Shown here: in pieces, positions 56,701 through 64,000 of the stretch
How the letters are laid out: the number at the start of each line of letters is the position of its first letter
Position numbering within the stretch: the first letter of the stretch is position 1
Assembly (NCBI GenBank): GCA_018818835.1
Contig: JAHIRD010000024.1
Location: 1 to 64,000 of the forward strand
Direction: 5' to 3'
Length of the DNA stretch: 64,000 nt
Origin: Pseudomonadota bacterium
Lineage (GTDB): Bacteria > Desulfobacterota > Desulfobacteria > Desulfobacterales > Desulfolunaceae
Made by a program: the position numbers and the translations under genes
The notes under the pieces: generated by a model
What the model was told of the DNA's origin: nothing
Databases searched by the model: none
Seen by the model: the letters and a program-made list of their open reading frames with translations, nothing else

Positions 56701-57634
56701 CCTGGAATTTGAGGTCAAGGACACGGGGCTGGGAATGGCCCATGAAGAAATCAAAACCATCTTTATCAGTTTTGAACAAACCCCTAGTGGGAAAACCAGA
56801 GAAGGGACGGGCCTTGGCCTTGCCATCTGCCGGGAATACCTTCAGTTTATGGGCGGTGATGTTCGTGTTGAAAGTGAACCCGGTAAAGGGAGCTTGTTTT
56901 ACGTTTCCCTGCCGGTATGCGAAGGTATTTTGGCAGATCTTGAAGCAAAAAATACCGTTCCCAGGGTTAAACATCTGGCATCGGGCCAGCCGAGTTACCG
57001 CATCCTCGTGGTGGATGACAAGGAATCCAACCGGGGTATTCTTATAAAAATTCTCGGGCGGGTAGGTTTTGAGGTTAAAGAAGCTGTAAATGGCCAGGAA
57101 TGCATGACCCTGTTTAAATCCTGGCAGCCCCATCTGATTTTAATGGACATCCGTATGCCTGTGATGGATGGCATCAAAGCATCGGAACTCATCAAAGCCT
57201 CCGAAAGAGGCAAAGACACGGTGATCATCGCTGTGAGTGCAAGTGCCCTTGAAGAAGAGAGAATAAGGATACTGGAATGCGGCGCCGATGCGTTTATCCG
57301 TAAACCATACAAAGAAAGCGTGATTCTCGAAGAGATTAAAAACAGCCTGAAGGTCATCTATGTATACGAAAATGAGCTTACGGAAAAAGAGACCACGGGC
57401 TTAAATCTGACGCCCCAGATGCTTAAGCACCTTCCGGATACGCTTGTCTCTGGTATTTTTAAAGCCACCGAAGGGGGTTATCATGATGCGCTCCTTGAAT
57501 TAATCGCAAAGGTTGACGCAATTGATCACGAAATCGGCCGGTCTTTATACCAGCTGGCCATGGATTACGAATACGATCAGTTGCTTTCCTTATGTGCCGG
57601 TCCCGGCACCTTGTCCAACGAGGAAACATCTTAA
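53753..57634 (+). CDS. Hybrid histidine kinase with three periplasmic solute-binding domains (BvgS-like)
   Basis: This 1293-residue inner-membrane sensor has a signal peptide, then three tandem SBP_bac_3 domains (about 33-270, 278-510 and 525-765). Each has a similar start: VRVGAYENPP, IRLGFDPGFSPFEF and IRVGIDPDYPPFEW. A membrane segment lies at about 775-795 (VLKLFGGLSAAALIVFSFILYW). There is no HAMP or PAS domain. HisKA follows with phospho-acceptor His834 (NMSHEIRTPMNAILGY), then HATPase (INLLGNAVKFT, GTGLGLAICREYL), a receiver with Asp1132 (LILMDIRMPVMDG) and a short helical tail resembling C-terminal segments of similar kinases. BvgS has two such periplasmic domains. The ligand is probably an amino acid or small organic acid (inference). 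Confidence 0.92.
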   Translation: MGHLRKAITGLTMCLCLFCLSVNSGASQNKGPLRVRVGAYENPPKVFTVSDGTVIGIYPDILNIIAEKENWKLEFIHGTWEECLHRLKDNSIDVMVDVAFSKEREKEYDFNEETVFVNWGALYTRHGFQADSFPDLKGRTIAVMKGSIHTDGEQGIKAILNQFDIPCTFIEVEDYKTVFNLVASGKADAGVVNRLFGTLNAEDSKLVRSNIIFNPQHLKFAFPKQASLTPYLIECIDRQLKPLKDNPSSGFHAVLSNYFSGMTGTPRLKCFADDFPKITLTPEEALWVKEHPLIRLGFDPGFSPFEFVSQNGNYAGIAADYVRLISLMTGIRFEPETGLSWSEAVEKAKHKQIDVLPCVGISQERKEFFEFSQPYLVFPRVIITRTDSPIHSFDDLKAKTLAVQINSSHMDYVREKTTLKPVFFDTFEDALISVSRGQTDSAMGNLAVSTDTISRLNLTNLKIAVHAEGGMSPLAFAVRKDWPVLTSLLDKSLAAIPENERSNIIQKWVPIHLVQSSFPESPLLIPLTEKEKSFLINHPRIRVGIDPDYPPFEWRDSRGQHQGISADFINRLEKQLGITLDVAPALTWTQVLEAARNRSIDLVACVSETPSRKEYLDFTQPYLSFPIVIITKTKESFISSLKDLNGKTVSVVRGYAAQESIEKSYPGIRLLLAKTPQEGLEQVSTGKSEACIENLAVAVYLMQKHNISNLKVAAPATGIASTDFSMGVRSDWPELTSILTKALQSIPPEEQNAISSKWMSLRFEHVVKWQRVLKLFGGLSAAALIVFSFILYWNRKLAQEIAFRKQIEIQLKDAKNEAEQANRAKSIFLANMSHEIRTPMNAILGYSQLLQQPMLTEEHEKSVDIIIRSGEHLLHLINDILEMSKIEAGRLQFHPTVFDLHALLNDIRMMFNVRVMAKGLGLEFSKTDAVPRYITADEGKLRQILINLLGNAVKFTDVGQVSLAVDAHKRPEDMEHKFENRITLEFEVKDTGLGMAHEEIKTIFISFEQTPSGKTREGTGLGLAICREYLQFMGGDVRVESEPGKGSLFYVSLPVCEGILADLEAKNTVPRVKHLASGQPSYRILVVDDKESNRGILIKILGRVGFEVKEAVNGQECMTLFKSWQPHLILMDIRMPVMDGIKASELIKASERGKDTVIIAVSASALEEERIRILECGADAFIRKPYKESVILEEIKNSLKVIYVYENELTEKETTGLNLTPQMLKHLPDTLVSGIFKATEGGYHDALLELIAKVDAIDHEIGRSLYQLAMDYEYDQLLSLCAGPGTLSNEETS

Positions 57635-57650
57635 ACAGGAGTCAATGATT

Positions 57651-58940
57651 ATGGACATGACTGCAACGTTTTCAAACCATGGGGGAACCATCATGGTTGT
57701 GGATGACAAGCCCTCCAACCTGAAGCTCCTTGGAAAGATGTTGCGGGAAAAGGGCTATGTTGTCAGGATTTTCCCCAAAGGTGAACTGGCTTTGAAATCC
57801 GCCATCATTGATCCGCCGGATGTGATTCTTCTCGACATCAACATGCCTGAAATCGATGGCTTCGAAGTGTGCAGGCAATTGAAAGAAAATGAAAAAACTC
57901 AAGAACTCCCGGTGATTTTCATCAGTGCCCTGACCGATACCCATGACAAGATCAAAGCCTTTAAACTTGGCGGCGTGGACTATATCACCAAACCCTTTCA
58001 AATTGAAGAAGTCCATGCCCGTGTGGCTCTGCAGCTTTCCTTAAAGCGCATCAAAACAGCCCTTGAAGAAAAAAACACGGTTCTTGAAAAAACCCTCCGT
58101 GATCTTCAAATAGCCCAGCAGCAGCTGATCATGTCCGAAAAAATGGCAGCCCTCGGCATTCTCGTGGCCGGCATCGCCCATGAAATTAACAACCCTGTCA
58201 ATTTCATTAAAACAGGAATTATGGGATTGCAACAGGACATCTTTGATCTTAAAAAACTCTTGAACGCATACGAACGATGCACGGTAAAATGCCCGGACCA
58301 CATGTTTGGCCAACAGATCACAGCTCTAAAAGAAGAGATTGATTACCCGCTGTTGTCAAACGAAATCCCCGAACTTGTCAAAAATATCCTGGAAGGGGTC
58401 CGGCGTACCGAACAAATCATCAACAGTATGAGAACCTATTCACGAATGGACGATGTGAAACGTGAAAAAACCGATATTCACAAACTGATTGACGCCGCCC
58501 TGGTGATCCTTAATAACCGATGTAAAAATCAGATTATAATCAAAAGATACGATCAGCCACTTCCGGGACTTTATGTTCATCCCGGCAAGCTGATTCAAGT
58601 CCTGATCAATATTATCTCCAACGCCATTGATGCTCTTCTGGAAAATGATTTACCTGTTCAGCCAACCCTTACTATTAAAACAAGCCAAACATCCCGGGAG
58701 GGAAGAGATTATGGTGTCATTGAAATCTCTGACAATGGACCCGGAATTCCCAAAGAAAATCTAAGCCGTATCTTTGACCCGTTCTTTACAACCAAAGACG
58801 TGGGCCATGGAACCGGACTCGGCCTTTCCATCAGTATCGGAATCATGAAAGATCATCACGGAACCATTGACGTGAAAAGCTCCGATAACAAAGAAACCGT
58901 TTTTTCAATCTTACTCCCTCTTGAGCAGGAGGTTTTATGA
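57651..58940 (+). CDS. Receiver-histidine kinase protein
   Basis: This protein of about 430 residues starts with a receiver domain ([40 protein letters not shown]), then a coiled coil ([23 protein letters not shown]). A kinase follows: [18 protein letters not shown] with phospho-acceptor His, [15 protein letters not shown], and [18 protein letters not shown]. No membrane segment. AGGAG lies 9 bases before the ATG at 57651; ATG at 57645 is only 3 bases away from it. It follows the BvgS-like kinase by 16 bases and overlaps the next gene by 4 bases. Confidence 0.9.
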   Translation: MDMTATFSNHGGTIMVVDDKPSNLKLLGKMLREKGYVVRIFPKGELALKSAIIDPPDVILLDINMPEIDGFEVCRQLKENEKTQELPVIFISALTDTHDKIKAFKLGGVDYITKPFQIEEVHARVALQLSLKRIKTALEEKNTVLEKTLRDLQIAQQQLIMSEKMAALGILVAGIAHEINNPVNFIKTGIMGLQQDIFDLKKLLNAYERCTVKCPDHMFGQQITALKEEIDYPLLSNEIPELVKNILEGVRRTEQIINSMRTYSRMDDVKREKTDIHKLIDAALVILNNRCKNQIIIKRYDQPLPGLYVHPGKLIQVLINIISNAIDALLENDLPVQPTLTIKTSQTSREGRDYGVIEISDNGPGIPKENLSRIFDPFFTTKDVGHGTGLGLSISIGIMKDHHGTIDVKSSDNKETVFSILLPLEQEVL

Positions 58941-60883
58941 ACACCCCGGGAAAATTTCAGAAAGCGCAGATTCTATATGTGGATGATGAAGAGGAAAACC
59001 TGCATAATTTCAAAGCGATGTTCCGTCGTGATTATGACATCCACATTGCATCATCCGCCCATGAAGGTTTGGAAATCCTTAAAACACAGGATATTCAAGT
59101 CCTGATCACAGACCAGAGAATGCCCGGCATGGCAGGGACCGATCTTCTTGAAATTGCAGCGGAAGAATTCCCCAATACCCGGCGCTTTATCTTAACCGCC
59201 TTCAGTGATTTCCCCCCCCTGGTTCAAGCCATTAACAAAGGCCGTCTCCAAGGTTATTTCTCAAAACCCATTGACAAGGACTTTATCTGTTCACGCATCA
59301 ATGAAGAGCTTAAAAATTATTACCTTGAGCTTCAAAATAACGAACTTCTGGATAAGGTTCAACAAAGCGAACAGTTTCTCAATGCCATCATCGAAAATAT
59401 CCCGGATATGATTTTTGTGAAGGACGCCGAAAATTTAAGATTTGTAAGGTTCAACATGGCCGGTGAAGACCTGATCGGTTACACCCGGGATGAACTCTTG
59501 GGTAAAACAGACTATGATTTCTTCTCCTCTGAAAAAGCAAATTTTTTTGTCAGTAAAGACAGAGAGGCCTTACACAGCAAACAACTTGTAGATATCAAAG
59601 AAGAAACCATCAATACCAGGCTCAAGGGATTGCGTATTCTCCATACCAAAAAAATTCCCATTCTTGATGAGCACGGGAAACCCGTCTATCTGCTGGGCGT
59701 GTCAAGGGATATCACCGAGCAACGAAACCTTGAAGCAAAACTTCGTCATGTCCAGAAAATGGAATCCATAGGGACCCTTGCCGGGGGAATTGCCCATGAT
59801 TTTAACAACATCCTTTCCGCCATCATGGGTTACACCGAACTGGCGGTCATGGATGCCGACAAGGGAAACATTCCGACAAACTACCTCCGGCAAATTGATT
59901 CAGCCGGAAAAAGAGCCCGTGATCTGGTCAAGCAGATTCTGACATTCGCCCGTAAATCAGAAGAACAAACCATCCCTGTCCAGATGTCGACCATCGCTGA
60001 GGAGGCATTGAAACTCATCCGTTCATCCATCCCCACCACCATTGAAATCCGAAAGCATATTGAGAGAGAATCCGTCATCATGGGGAACCCTGTCCAGATT
60101 CATCAGATTTTTATGAATCTGCTCACCAATGCCGCCCATGCCATGGAAGATCAGGGTGGCATTCTTGAAGTGGGCCTGATCAAGGTGATACTGGATGAGG
60201 ATACCTGCTCCCAACTTAATGGATTCACACCTGGAATTTATTTAAAAATCACAATTGCGGATTCGGGAGTCGGCATATCGCCCGATATATTGAAATTGAT
60301 TTTCGAGCCCTATTTCACCACCAAAGGCCCGTCGGAAGGCACGGGCATGGGCCTTGCCATTGTCCACGGCATCGTTGAGTCTTTCGGGGGCAAGATCTCT
60401 GTTGAAAGTGAGCTTGACAAAGGGACGGTCTTTACCCTGTTTTTTCCTGTGGTCCCCCAAACCATTGAACCCGAATTTTCTGAAGAGTCCGAATTACTTT
60501 CCGGCCATGAACGGATTCTTTTTGTGGATGATGAAACAACCATTGCCACCATGGCTGAAGAAATCTTGATGCGTATGGGATACTCTGTCACGACCACATC
60601 CAGTAGCAGAGACGCCATTGATTTATTTACGAAAAACCCCATGGCTTTTGACCTGGTGATCACCGACATGACCATGCCTGATATCACCGGTGATATCCTT
60701 TCAGCCAAAATGATTGCCTTACGACCGGATATCCCGATCATCCTCTGCACAGGGTTCAATCGGAAAATTTCAGATGAAAAAGCACGTGAGCTCGGAATAA
60801 AAGCCTTTCTCTACAAGCCCGTTACACTGAAAGATCTATCCATGACCATACGTAAGGTGCTTGATGAATCTCCTCAGGTATAG
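58937..60883 (+). CDS. Receiver-PAS-histidine kinase-receiver hybrid protein
   Basis: This 648-residue soluble protein has an N-terminal receiver (ILYVDDEEENLHNFKAMF, VLITDQRMPGMAGTD, GYFSKPID). A PAS domain follows (about 147-260, AIIENIPDMIFVKDAENLRF, GYTRDELLGKTDYDFF). Next are an HDFNNIL-type kinase (GTLAGGIAHDFNNILSAIMGY, MNLLTNAAHAMED, GTGMGLAIVHGIVESFGG) and a C-terminal receiver (ILFVDDETTIATMAEEIL, LVITDMTMPDITG). The ATG overlaps the upstream stop by 4 bases. With its neighbours it forms a phosphorelay with no DNA-binding or enzymatic output in the window. Confidence 0.92.
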   Translation: MNTPGKFQKAQILYVDDEEENLHNFKAMFRRDYDIHIASSAHEGLEILKTQDIQVLITDQRMPGMAGTDLLEIAAEEFPNTRRFILTAFSDFPPLVQAINKGRLQGYFSKPIDKDFICSRINEELKNYYLELQNNELLDKVQQSEQFLNAIIENIPDMIFVKDAENLRFVRFNMAGEDLIGYTRDELLGKTDYDFFSSEKANFFVSKDREALHSKQLVDIKEETINTRLKGLRILHTKKIPILDEHGKPVYLLGVSRDITEQRNLEAKLRHVQKMESIGTLAGGIAHDFNNILSAIMGYTELAVMDADKGNIPTNYLRQIDSAGKRARDLVKQILTFARKSEEQTIPVQMSTIAEEALKLIRSSIPTTIEIRKHIERESVIMGNPVQIHQIFMNLLTNAAHAMEDQGGILEVGLIKVILDEDTCSQLNGFTPGIYLKITIADSGVGISPDILKLIFEPYFTTKGPSEGTGMGLAIVHGIVESFGGKISVESELDKGTVFTLFFPVVPQTIEPEFSEESELLSGHERILFVDDETTIATMAEEILMRMGYSVTTTSSSRDAIDLFTKNPMAFDLVITDMTMPDITGDILSAKMIALRPDIPIILCTGFNRKISDEKARELGIKAFLYKPVTLKDLSMTIRKVLDESPQV

Positions 60884-61255
60884 CGAATAAATGCATGGCT
60901 CCAGCTATGCCTCTGGAGGCAAGATCCTGTGAACGAGGCAGCAAAGCCTCCCAAAAACAATTCTCTATAGGTCCCATGGGTCTTATAAGTCCCATAAGAC
61001 CTATGGGACTCTATGACTTATGTCATTTTATCTCGTCTTTATCCGGGTATTATTTCAGGCCACGTGACTCGTTTCCAAGCCAACCCACTTGCGTGTCGGA
61101 GAGCCGCCGGAGGATTGTTCCTGAAATTCAGCATTTTGGGTGGACCCTTTTACAAAAGTGTCGTAGCATAGTGATTCTGCCGTGATGGGGCATGATCAAT
61201 GGCGTTTGTCACGCGCGGCCCGACCTTATTGAGTGATCCAACATGGAGGTGATTT
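60884..61255. other. Intergenic region with inverted repeats
   Basis: About 370 bases. It holds the 16-base-arm inverted repeat and two small GC hairpins (around 60910-60925 and 60935-60952). No gene was found. The promoter of the following MBL gene was not identified. Confidence 0.4.
60971..61009. repeat. Long inverted repeat (16-base arms)
   Basis: GTCCCATGGGTCTTAT and ATAAGACCTATGGGAC pair in 15 of 16 positions around a 7-base loop. No T tract follows on either strand, so a simple terminator is unlikely. It is about 90 bases after the kinase stop. Confidence 0.7.
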
Positions 61256-62002
61256 TTGGGCACATATAAAATCCATCCCATGGTCATGGGAACCAAGGTG
61301 TTTGACAAAAGCATGATGACCTATCAGCACAACAATGGCGTGACATTCACCATTCCGATATACTGCTGGTATATAGAAGGCGGGGATAAAAAAATTCTGG
61401 TGGACACCGGTGAAATGAGTCCCATCCAGTCCGAAGATCGTGAAAAGGCCATCGGAGGAAAGATCCGAACCTTTGAACAGGGGCTGTCCCAATGGGGTCT
61501 CACACCGGACGATATCGACATTATCATCCACACCCATCTGCACAACGACCACTGTGAAAACGATTACAAATGCATAAATGCAGAGATCTACGTTCATGAG
61601 AAGGAACTTGAGCACATCCATGACCCTCACCCGCTGGATTACCGTTACCTGGAAGATTATATCGACGATGTGGAGGAAAACGGACAACTGCGAATTATAA
61701 CAGGTGATACCGATATCGTGCCGGGTATCCGCGTAATTCATACTCCGGTTCACACCGAAGGCGGTCTGACCGTTCTTATTGATACCCCATCAGGCAAAGC
61801 GGCCATCACAGGGTTCTGTGTGATCAATGAGAATTTCAATCCGCCCAAAGAGATCAAAGCCATGGAAATGGAGGTGATCCCCCCCGGGACCCATGTGAAT
61901 GTGTATGATGCTTATGATATCATGATCAAGGTCCGCAATATGGCCGACATCCTGATCCCGCTCCATGAACCGGCCTTTGCCTCGGTTGCGACCATCGAAT
62001 AA
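61256..62002 (+). CDS. MBL-fold metallohydrolase, N-acyl-homoserine-lactonase-like
   Basis: This 248-residue protein has the zinc motif HTHLHNDHC (about 93-101), LVDTGE before it, TPVHTEGG, and a late HEPAF segment. The usual GD metal-bridging Asp position reads TGFCV. The overall layout is like AHL lactonases, but the substrate is unknown. The start is TTG at 61256: GGAGGT lies five bases upstream and no ATG precedes the conserved region as well. TrmO follows after 17 bases, so the two are likely co-transcribed. Confidence 0.82.
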   Translation: MGTYKIHPMVMGTKVFDKSMMTYQHNNGVTFTIPIYCWYIEGGDKKILVDTGEMSPIQSEDREKAIGGKIRTFEQGLSQWGLTPDDIDIIIHTHLHNDHCENDYKCINAEIYVHEKELEHIHDPHPLDYRYLEDYIDDVEENGQLRIITGDTDIVPGIRVIHTPVHTEGGLTVLIDTPSGKAAITGFCVINENFNPPKEIKAMEMEVIPPGTHVNVYDAYDIMIKVRNMADILIPLHEPAFASVATIE

Positions 62003-62019
62003 CACAGGAGAGTAACATC

Positions 62020-62445
62020 ATGACCGTGGAAGTCAAAGCCATTGGATATGTGAGGACCGATGCGAAAACCGTACCCCGGCACTGGTCCGTGTCCGATGTC
62101 CAGGGCGATCTTGACATTTTACCAGACTATGCAGCCGGGCTAAAGGATATCACGGTGGGAGAGTCCATCGTGGTTCTGTTTCATTTTCATCTGAGCCCTG
62201 AATTCAGATCGGACAACATGTTTCAGACGCCCCCAAACCGGCAGGAGCCACGAGGTGTTTTCAGCATCTGCTCCCCCATCCGCCCCAACCCCATCGGCAT
62301 GAGCGTGGTCACGGTTCTTGCCAAGCAGGGCGGACGCATCAGGGTCCAAGGCATCGACATGATCAACGGCACCCCCATCCTGGATATCAAGCCATTGATC
62401 ACCGATCACCGTGATTGCCCCAGTTCTATGCCGTCAGACAACTAA
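62020..62445 (+). CDS. trmO: tRNA (N6-threonylcarbamoyladenosine(37)-N6)-methyltransferase TrmO
   Basis: This 141-residue protein of the TsaA/TrmO family has VKAIGYVRTD at its N-terminus, the RPNPIGMSVVTVL motif and GTPILDIKPLI near the end. It adds a methyl group to t6A in threonine tRNAs, using S-adenosylmethionine. AGGAG lies before the ATG. The usual FSTRSPxRPNPIG motif reads FSICSPIRPNPIG here. Confidence 0.88.
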   Translation: MTVEVKAIGYVRTDAKTVPRHWSVSDVQGDLDILPDYAAGLKDITVGESIVVLFHFHLSPEFRSDNMFQTPPNRQEPRGVFSICSPIRPNPIGMSVVTVLAKQGGRIRVQGIDMINGTPILDIKPLITDHRDCPSSMPSDN

Positions 62446-62454
62446 TCGGATAGT

Positions 62455-62470
62455 GTCGCATTGTTGCGAC
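62455..62470 (+). terminator. Weak hairpin after trmO
   Basis: GTCGCA and TGCGAC form a 6-base stem with a 4-base loop; a T-containing stretch begins about 12 bases later. It may be a terminator, but the T tract is displaced. Confidence 0.35.
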
Positions 62471-62668
62471 TCTGCGCTCATTTTAACGTGCTTTTTTGCA
62501 CCCCTACCCATTTTGCCCCAAGAAATTAATATTTTCATATACTCATAATTCCCTTAAATTAATAGTGATTTATACCTTCCGTTCATTGCTTGTCCTGGTG
62601 GTATGCAACTTGCTGCTTAAATGACCGGTATTGTCCCTGAACAATCCATGAGAAAGGAGTTTACTATA

Positions 62669-63208
62669 ATGAAGGTGGCTATAAGTTCCACTGGAAAAGA
62701 TTTAAATGCTCAAATTGATTCGCGTTTTGGCCGATGTGCCTGTTTTATCATAGTGGACACTGACGATATGAGCTTTGAACACTATGAAAATGAGTATGCC
62801 TCACTGAGTGGCGGAGTTGGAATCCAGGCAGCTGGTTTTCTTTCATCCAAAGGTGTAGAAGCTGTTTTGACAGGCCAATGCGGCCCGAATGCCATGAAAA
62901 TCTTTGACGCGGCAGGCATGGATGTCTTTGCAGGAATCACGGGAACAGTTCACGACGCCATTGAACGATTTAAATCAAAGGATCTGACCCTAACCACAAA
63001 ACCCACCGTGTCGGAAAAAGACGGTTTATCAGCAAGGAACGGGGCTGAAACCATCTCTAAACAACCCATGGGACGGTGTCAGGGTGGCTCAGGTCGTGGC
63101 ATGGGCATGGGTGGCGGCATGGGCATGGGTCGAGGCATGGGTCGAGGAATGGGACGAGGCGGAGGTAAAGGGGGCGGAGGAGGCGGTGGTCTGGGTGCAG
63201 GTCGCTGA
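62669..63208 (+). CDS. NifX/NafY-family dinitrogenase cofactor-like protein with Gly/Met/Arg-rich tail
   Basis: This 179-residue protein has the NifX/NafY-type domain of cofactor-carrying proteins: MKVAISSTGKDLNAQIDSRFGRC, GGVGIQAAGFLSSKGVEAVLTG and GPNAMKIFDAAG. The C-terminal third (from about 135) is low complexity, built of GMG, GRGMGRG and GGGG units. AGGAG precedes the ATG at 62669 by 9 bases; an ATG further up would add residues that do not match the family. Related stand-alone proteins with such tails occur in anaerobes; the cofactor carried is unknown. Confidence 0.88.
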   Translation: MKVAISSTGKDLNAQIDSRFGRCACFIIVDTDDMSFEHYENEYASLSGGVGIQAAGFLSSKGVEAVLTGQCGPNAMKIFDAAGMDVFAGITGTVHDAIERFKSKDLTLTTKPTVSEKDGLSARNGAETISKQPMGRCQGGSGRGMGMGGGMGMGRGMGRGMGRGGGKGGGGGGGLGAGR

Positions 63209-63281
63209 ATCACGCCAACGCCGTCAGGAATATAAATAAGTTCAGGCCTTAAACACAGACCAAAAGGATGAAATCAGAACC

Positions 63282-63716
63282 ATGGGACGTTTAGATGATT
63301 TTGTGGATAATTTACAGAAACAAATTTTTAATGAAGCCAAAGATGCCTATGGTGAAAAAGGATTTGAACGCTGGCGTTCTCCTCGCTATCAGGGCCGCAT
63401 GACTGATTCCGATGCCCATTCCCGCGTCAGAGGAGAATGTGGTGATAGCATGGAAATTTACCTGAAATTTGAGAATAACCGGGTCAAAGAAGCATCTTAT
63501 TTTACAGACGGTTGCGCATCTAGTGCGATCTGCGGCTCTTTTGCAGTCGAGCTCACATTGGGTAAAGATCCCGATGCCTTGACAGATATTTCCGGTGATG
63601 CAGTTCTCAAAAAAATTGGACGCCTCCCCAAAGAGGAGCTGCATTGTGCAGACCTTGCATCAGCGGCAGTCCAGGAAGCGTTAAGCGACTATATGAAAAA
63701 ACACCTCGGCAAATAG
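63282..63716 (+). CDS. NifU N-terminal-like iron-sulfur cluster scaffold
   Basis: This 144-residue protein has the scaffold motifs RGECGDSMEIYLKF, TDGCASSAICGSFAVELTLG and a third Cys in KEELHCADLASAAVQEAL. These are the three conserved Cys of IscU/NifU. AAGGA lies before the ATG. It follows the NifX-like gene by 73 bases and precedes metF by 21. Confidence 0.9.
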   Translation: MGRLDDFVDNLQKQIFNEAKDAYGEKGFERWRSPRYQGRMTDSDAHSRVRGECGDSMEIYLKFENNRVKEASYFTDGCASSAICGSFAVELTLGKDPDALTDISGDAVLKKIGRLPKEELHCADLASAAVQEALSDYMKKHLGK

Positions 63717-63737
63717 GGCTATACCAGGAGGATTTTA

Positions 63738-64000
63738 ATGCGCGTAACCCACTTATATGACCAAAAAAAGCCTGTGATTTCAATGGAGTTTTTTCCACCC
63801 AGAAATGAAAAGGCAAAACAGTCTTTTGGTAAAATTATTGATGAACTGGCAGAACTCAAGCCGGATTATATGTCCGTCTACACCGTTAAAATGGTCACCA
63901 TGCTTTCCAGAATCTGTGGGACAAGCATCAGCAAAAATCTCCAACTCAGGCTTGATTCCGTGAATGCAGACGATAAAGAGGCTGTTTTAAAACTGGGTAT
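63738..64000 (+). CDS. metF: Methylenetetrahydrofolate reductase, N-terminal part
   Basis: The gene runs off the window after about 87 residues. The N-terminus (THLYDQKKPVISMEFFPPRN, then an ELKPDYMSV segment) is that of MetF, which reduces methylene-THF to methyl-THF. After PDYMSV the family usually has a Gly-rich GAGGST-type motif. Here the reading is YTVKMVTMLSRICGTSISKN and does not match, so a deletion, chimera or divergent form is possible. AGGAGG lies 6-7 bases before the ATG. Confidence 0.65.
   Translation, partial: MRVTHLYDQKKPVISMEFFPPRNEKAKQSFGKIIDELAELKPDYMSVYTVKMVTMLSRICGTSISKNLQLRLDSVNADDKEAVLKLG

Noticed and set aside
56636-57133. Minus-strand 165-codon open frame inside the hybrid kinase
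   Set aside because: It is antisense to well-conserved HATPase and receiver motifs.

Overview
The window reads as a chromosomal segment of a sulfate-reducing Desulfobacterota bacterium, probably of the Desulfobacterales. This is inferred from the mix of multihaem c-type cytochromes with CxxCH and CxxxxCH sites, a hemA-ccsA-siroheme gene order, an anaerobic glycerol-3-phosphate dehydrogenase, a MobB protein, NifX/NifU-like proteins and a large hybrid-kinase cluster. Coding density is about 85-90 percent. I saw no rRNA, tRNA, CRISPR array, intact insertion sequence or prophage.

Layout. 1-4788 (minus): most of a giant lipoprotein with aspartic-protease-like domains around a beta-propeller. 5337-7413 (minus): an 'ABC-class' ATPase whose start is embedded in the ruins of a PrsW membrane protease. 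7498-17797: an accessory island. It holds a degenerate ComEC-like metallo-beta-lactamase-fold protein (minus), then a plus-strand type I restriction-like operon (half-size HsdS, intact HsdM, HsdR with damaged catalytic motifs). It ends with a two-gene operon: a fusion of a mannitol-1-phosphate dehydrogenase-like domain to a SIR2 domain, overlapped by a DeoR-type sugar-phosphate sensor that has a coiled coil in place of the DNA-binding domain. 17781-34 kb is mainly housekeeping: pgi, mobB, an MlaEFD-type lipid transporter whose ATPase lacks its nucleotide-binding motifs, a SpoIID protein, metK, panC, a radical SAM enzyme, rnc, a PHP phosphoesterase, dksA, fabD, hemA and ccsA. The siroheme gene follows, then an internally deleted MBL pseudogene, two possible small-RNA terminators and trmL.

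36.7-46.5 kb: an amidohydrolase, glpB and glpA without glpC, a broken copy of a deoR gene, a 9-bp minisatellite, an ectoine-type aspartokinase, the intact deoR gene, an old-yellow-enzyme-type reductase and an FMN reductase. 46.7-51.3 kb: a membrane glycosyltransferase and a porin-cytochrome-like operon (11-haem and 13-haem proteins) whose porin is cut to 134 residues. 51.7-60.9 kb: a DEAD-box helicase and three signalling proteins with several receiver and kinase domains but no visible output domain. 61.2-64 kb: an MBL lactonase-like protein, TrmO, NifX-like and NifU-like proteins, and the start of metF.

The strongest candidate for an undescribed system is the pair at 14326-17797. One polypeptide joins an NAD-dependent polyol-phosphate dehydrogenase with intact catalytic Lys/Asn/His to a SIR2 domain with intact Asn/Asp/His. 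The partner is a sugar-phosphate sensor that cannot bind DNA through the usual helix-turn-helix. Its position directly behind a modified restriction system suggests a defence function in which sugar-phosphate or NAD(H) state gates NAD destruction. That mechanism is inference. A second theme is loss of catalytic residues in full-length reading frames: the MBL protein, HsdR and the MlaF-like ATPase.
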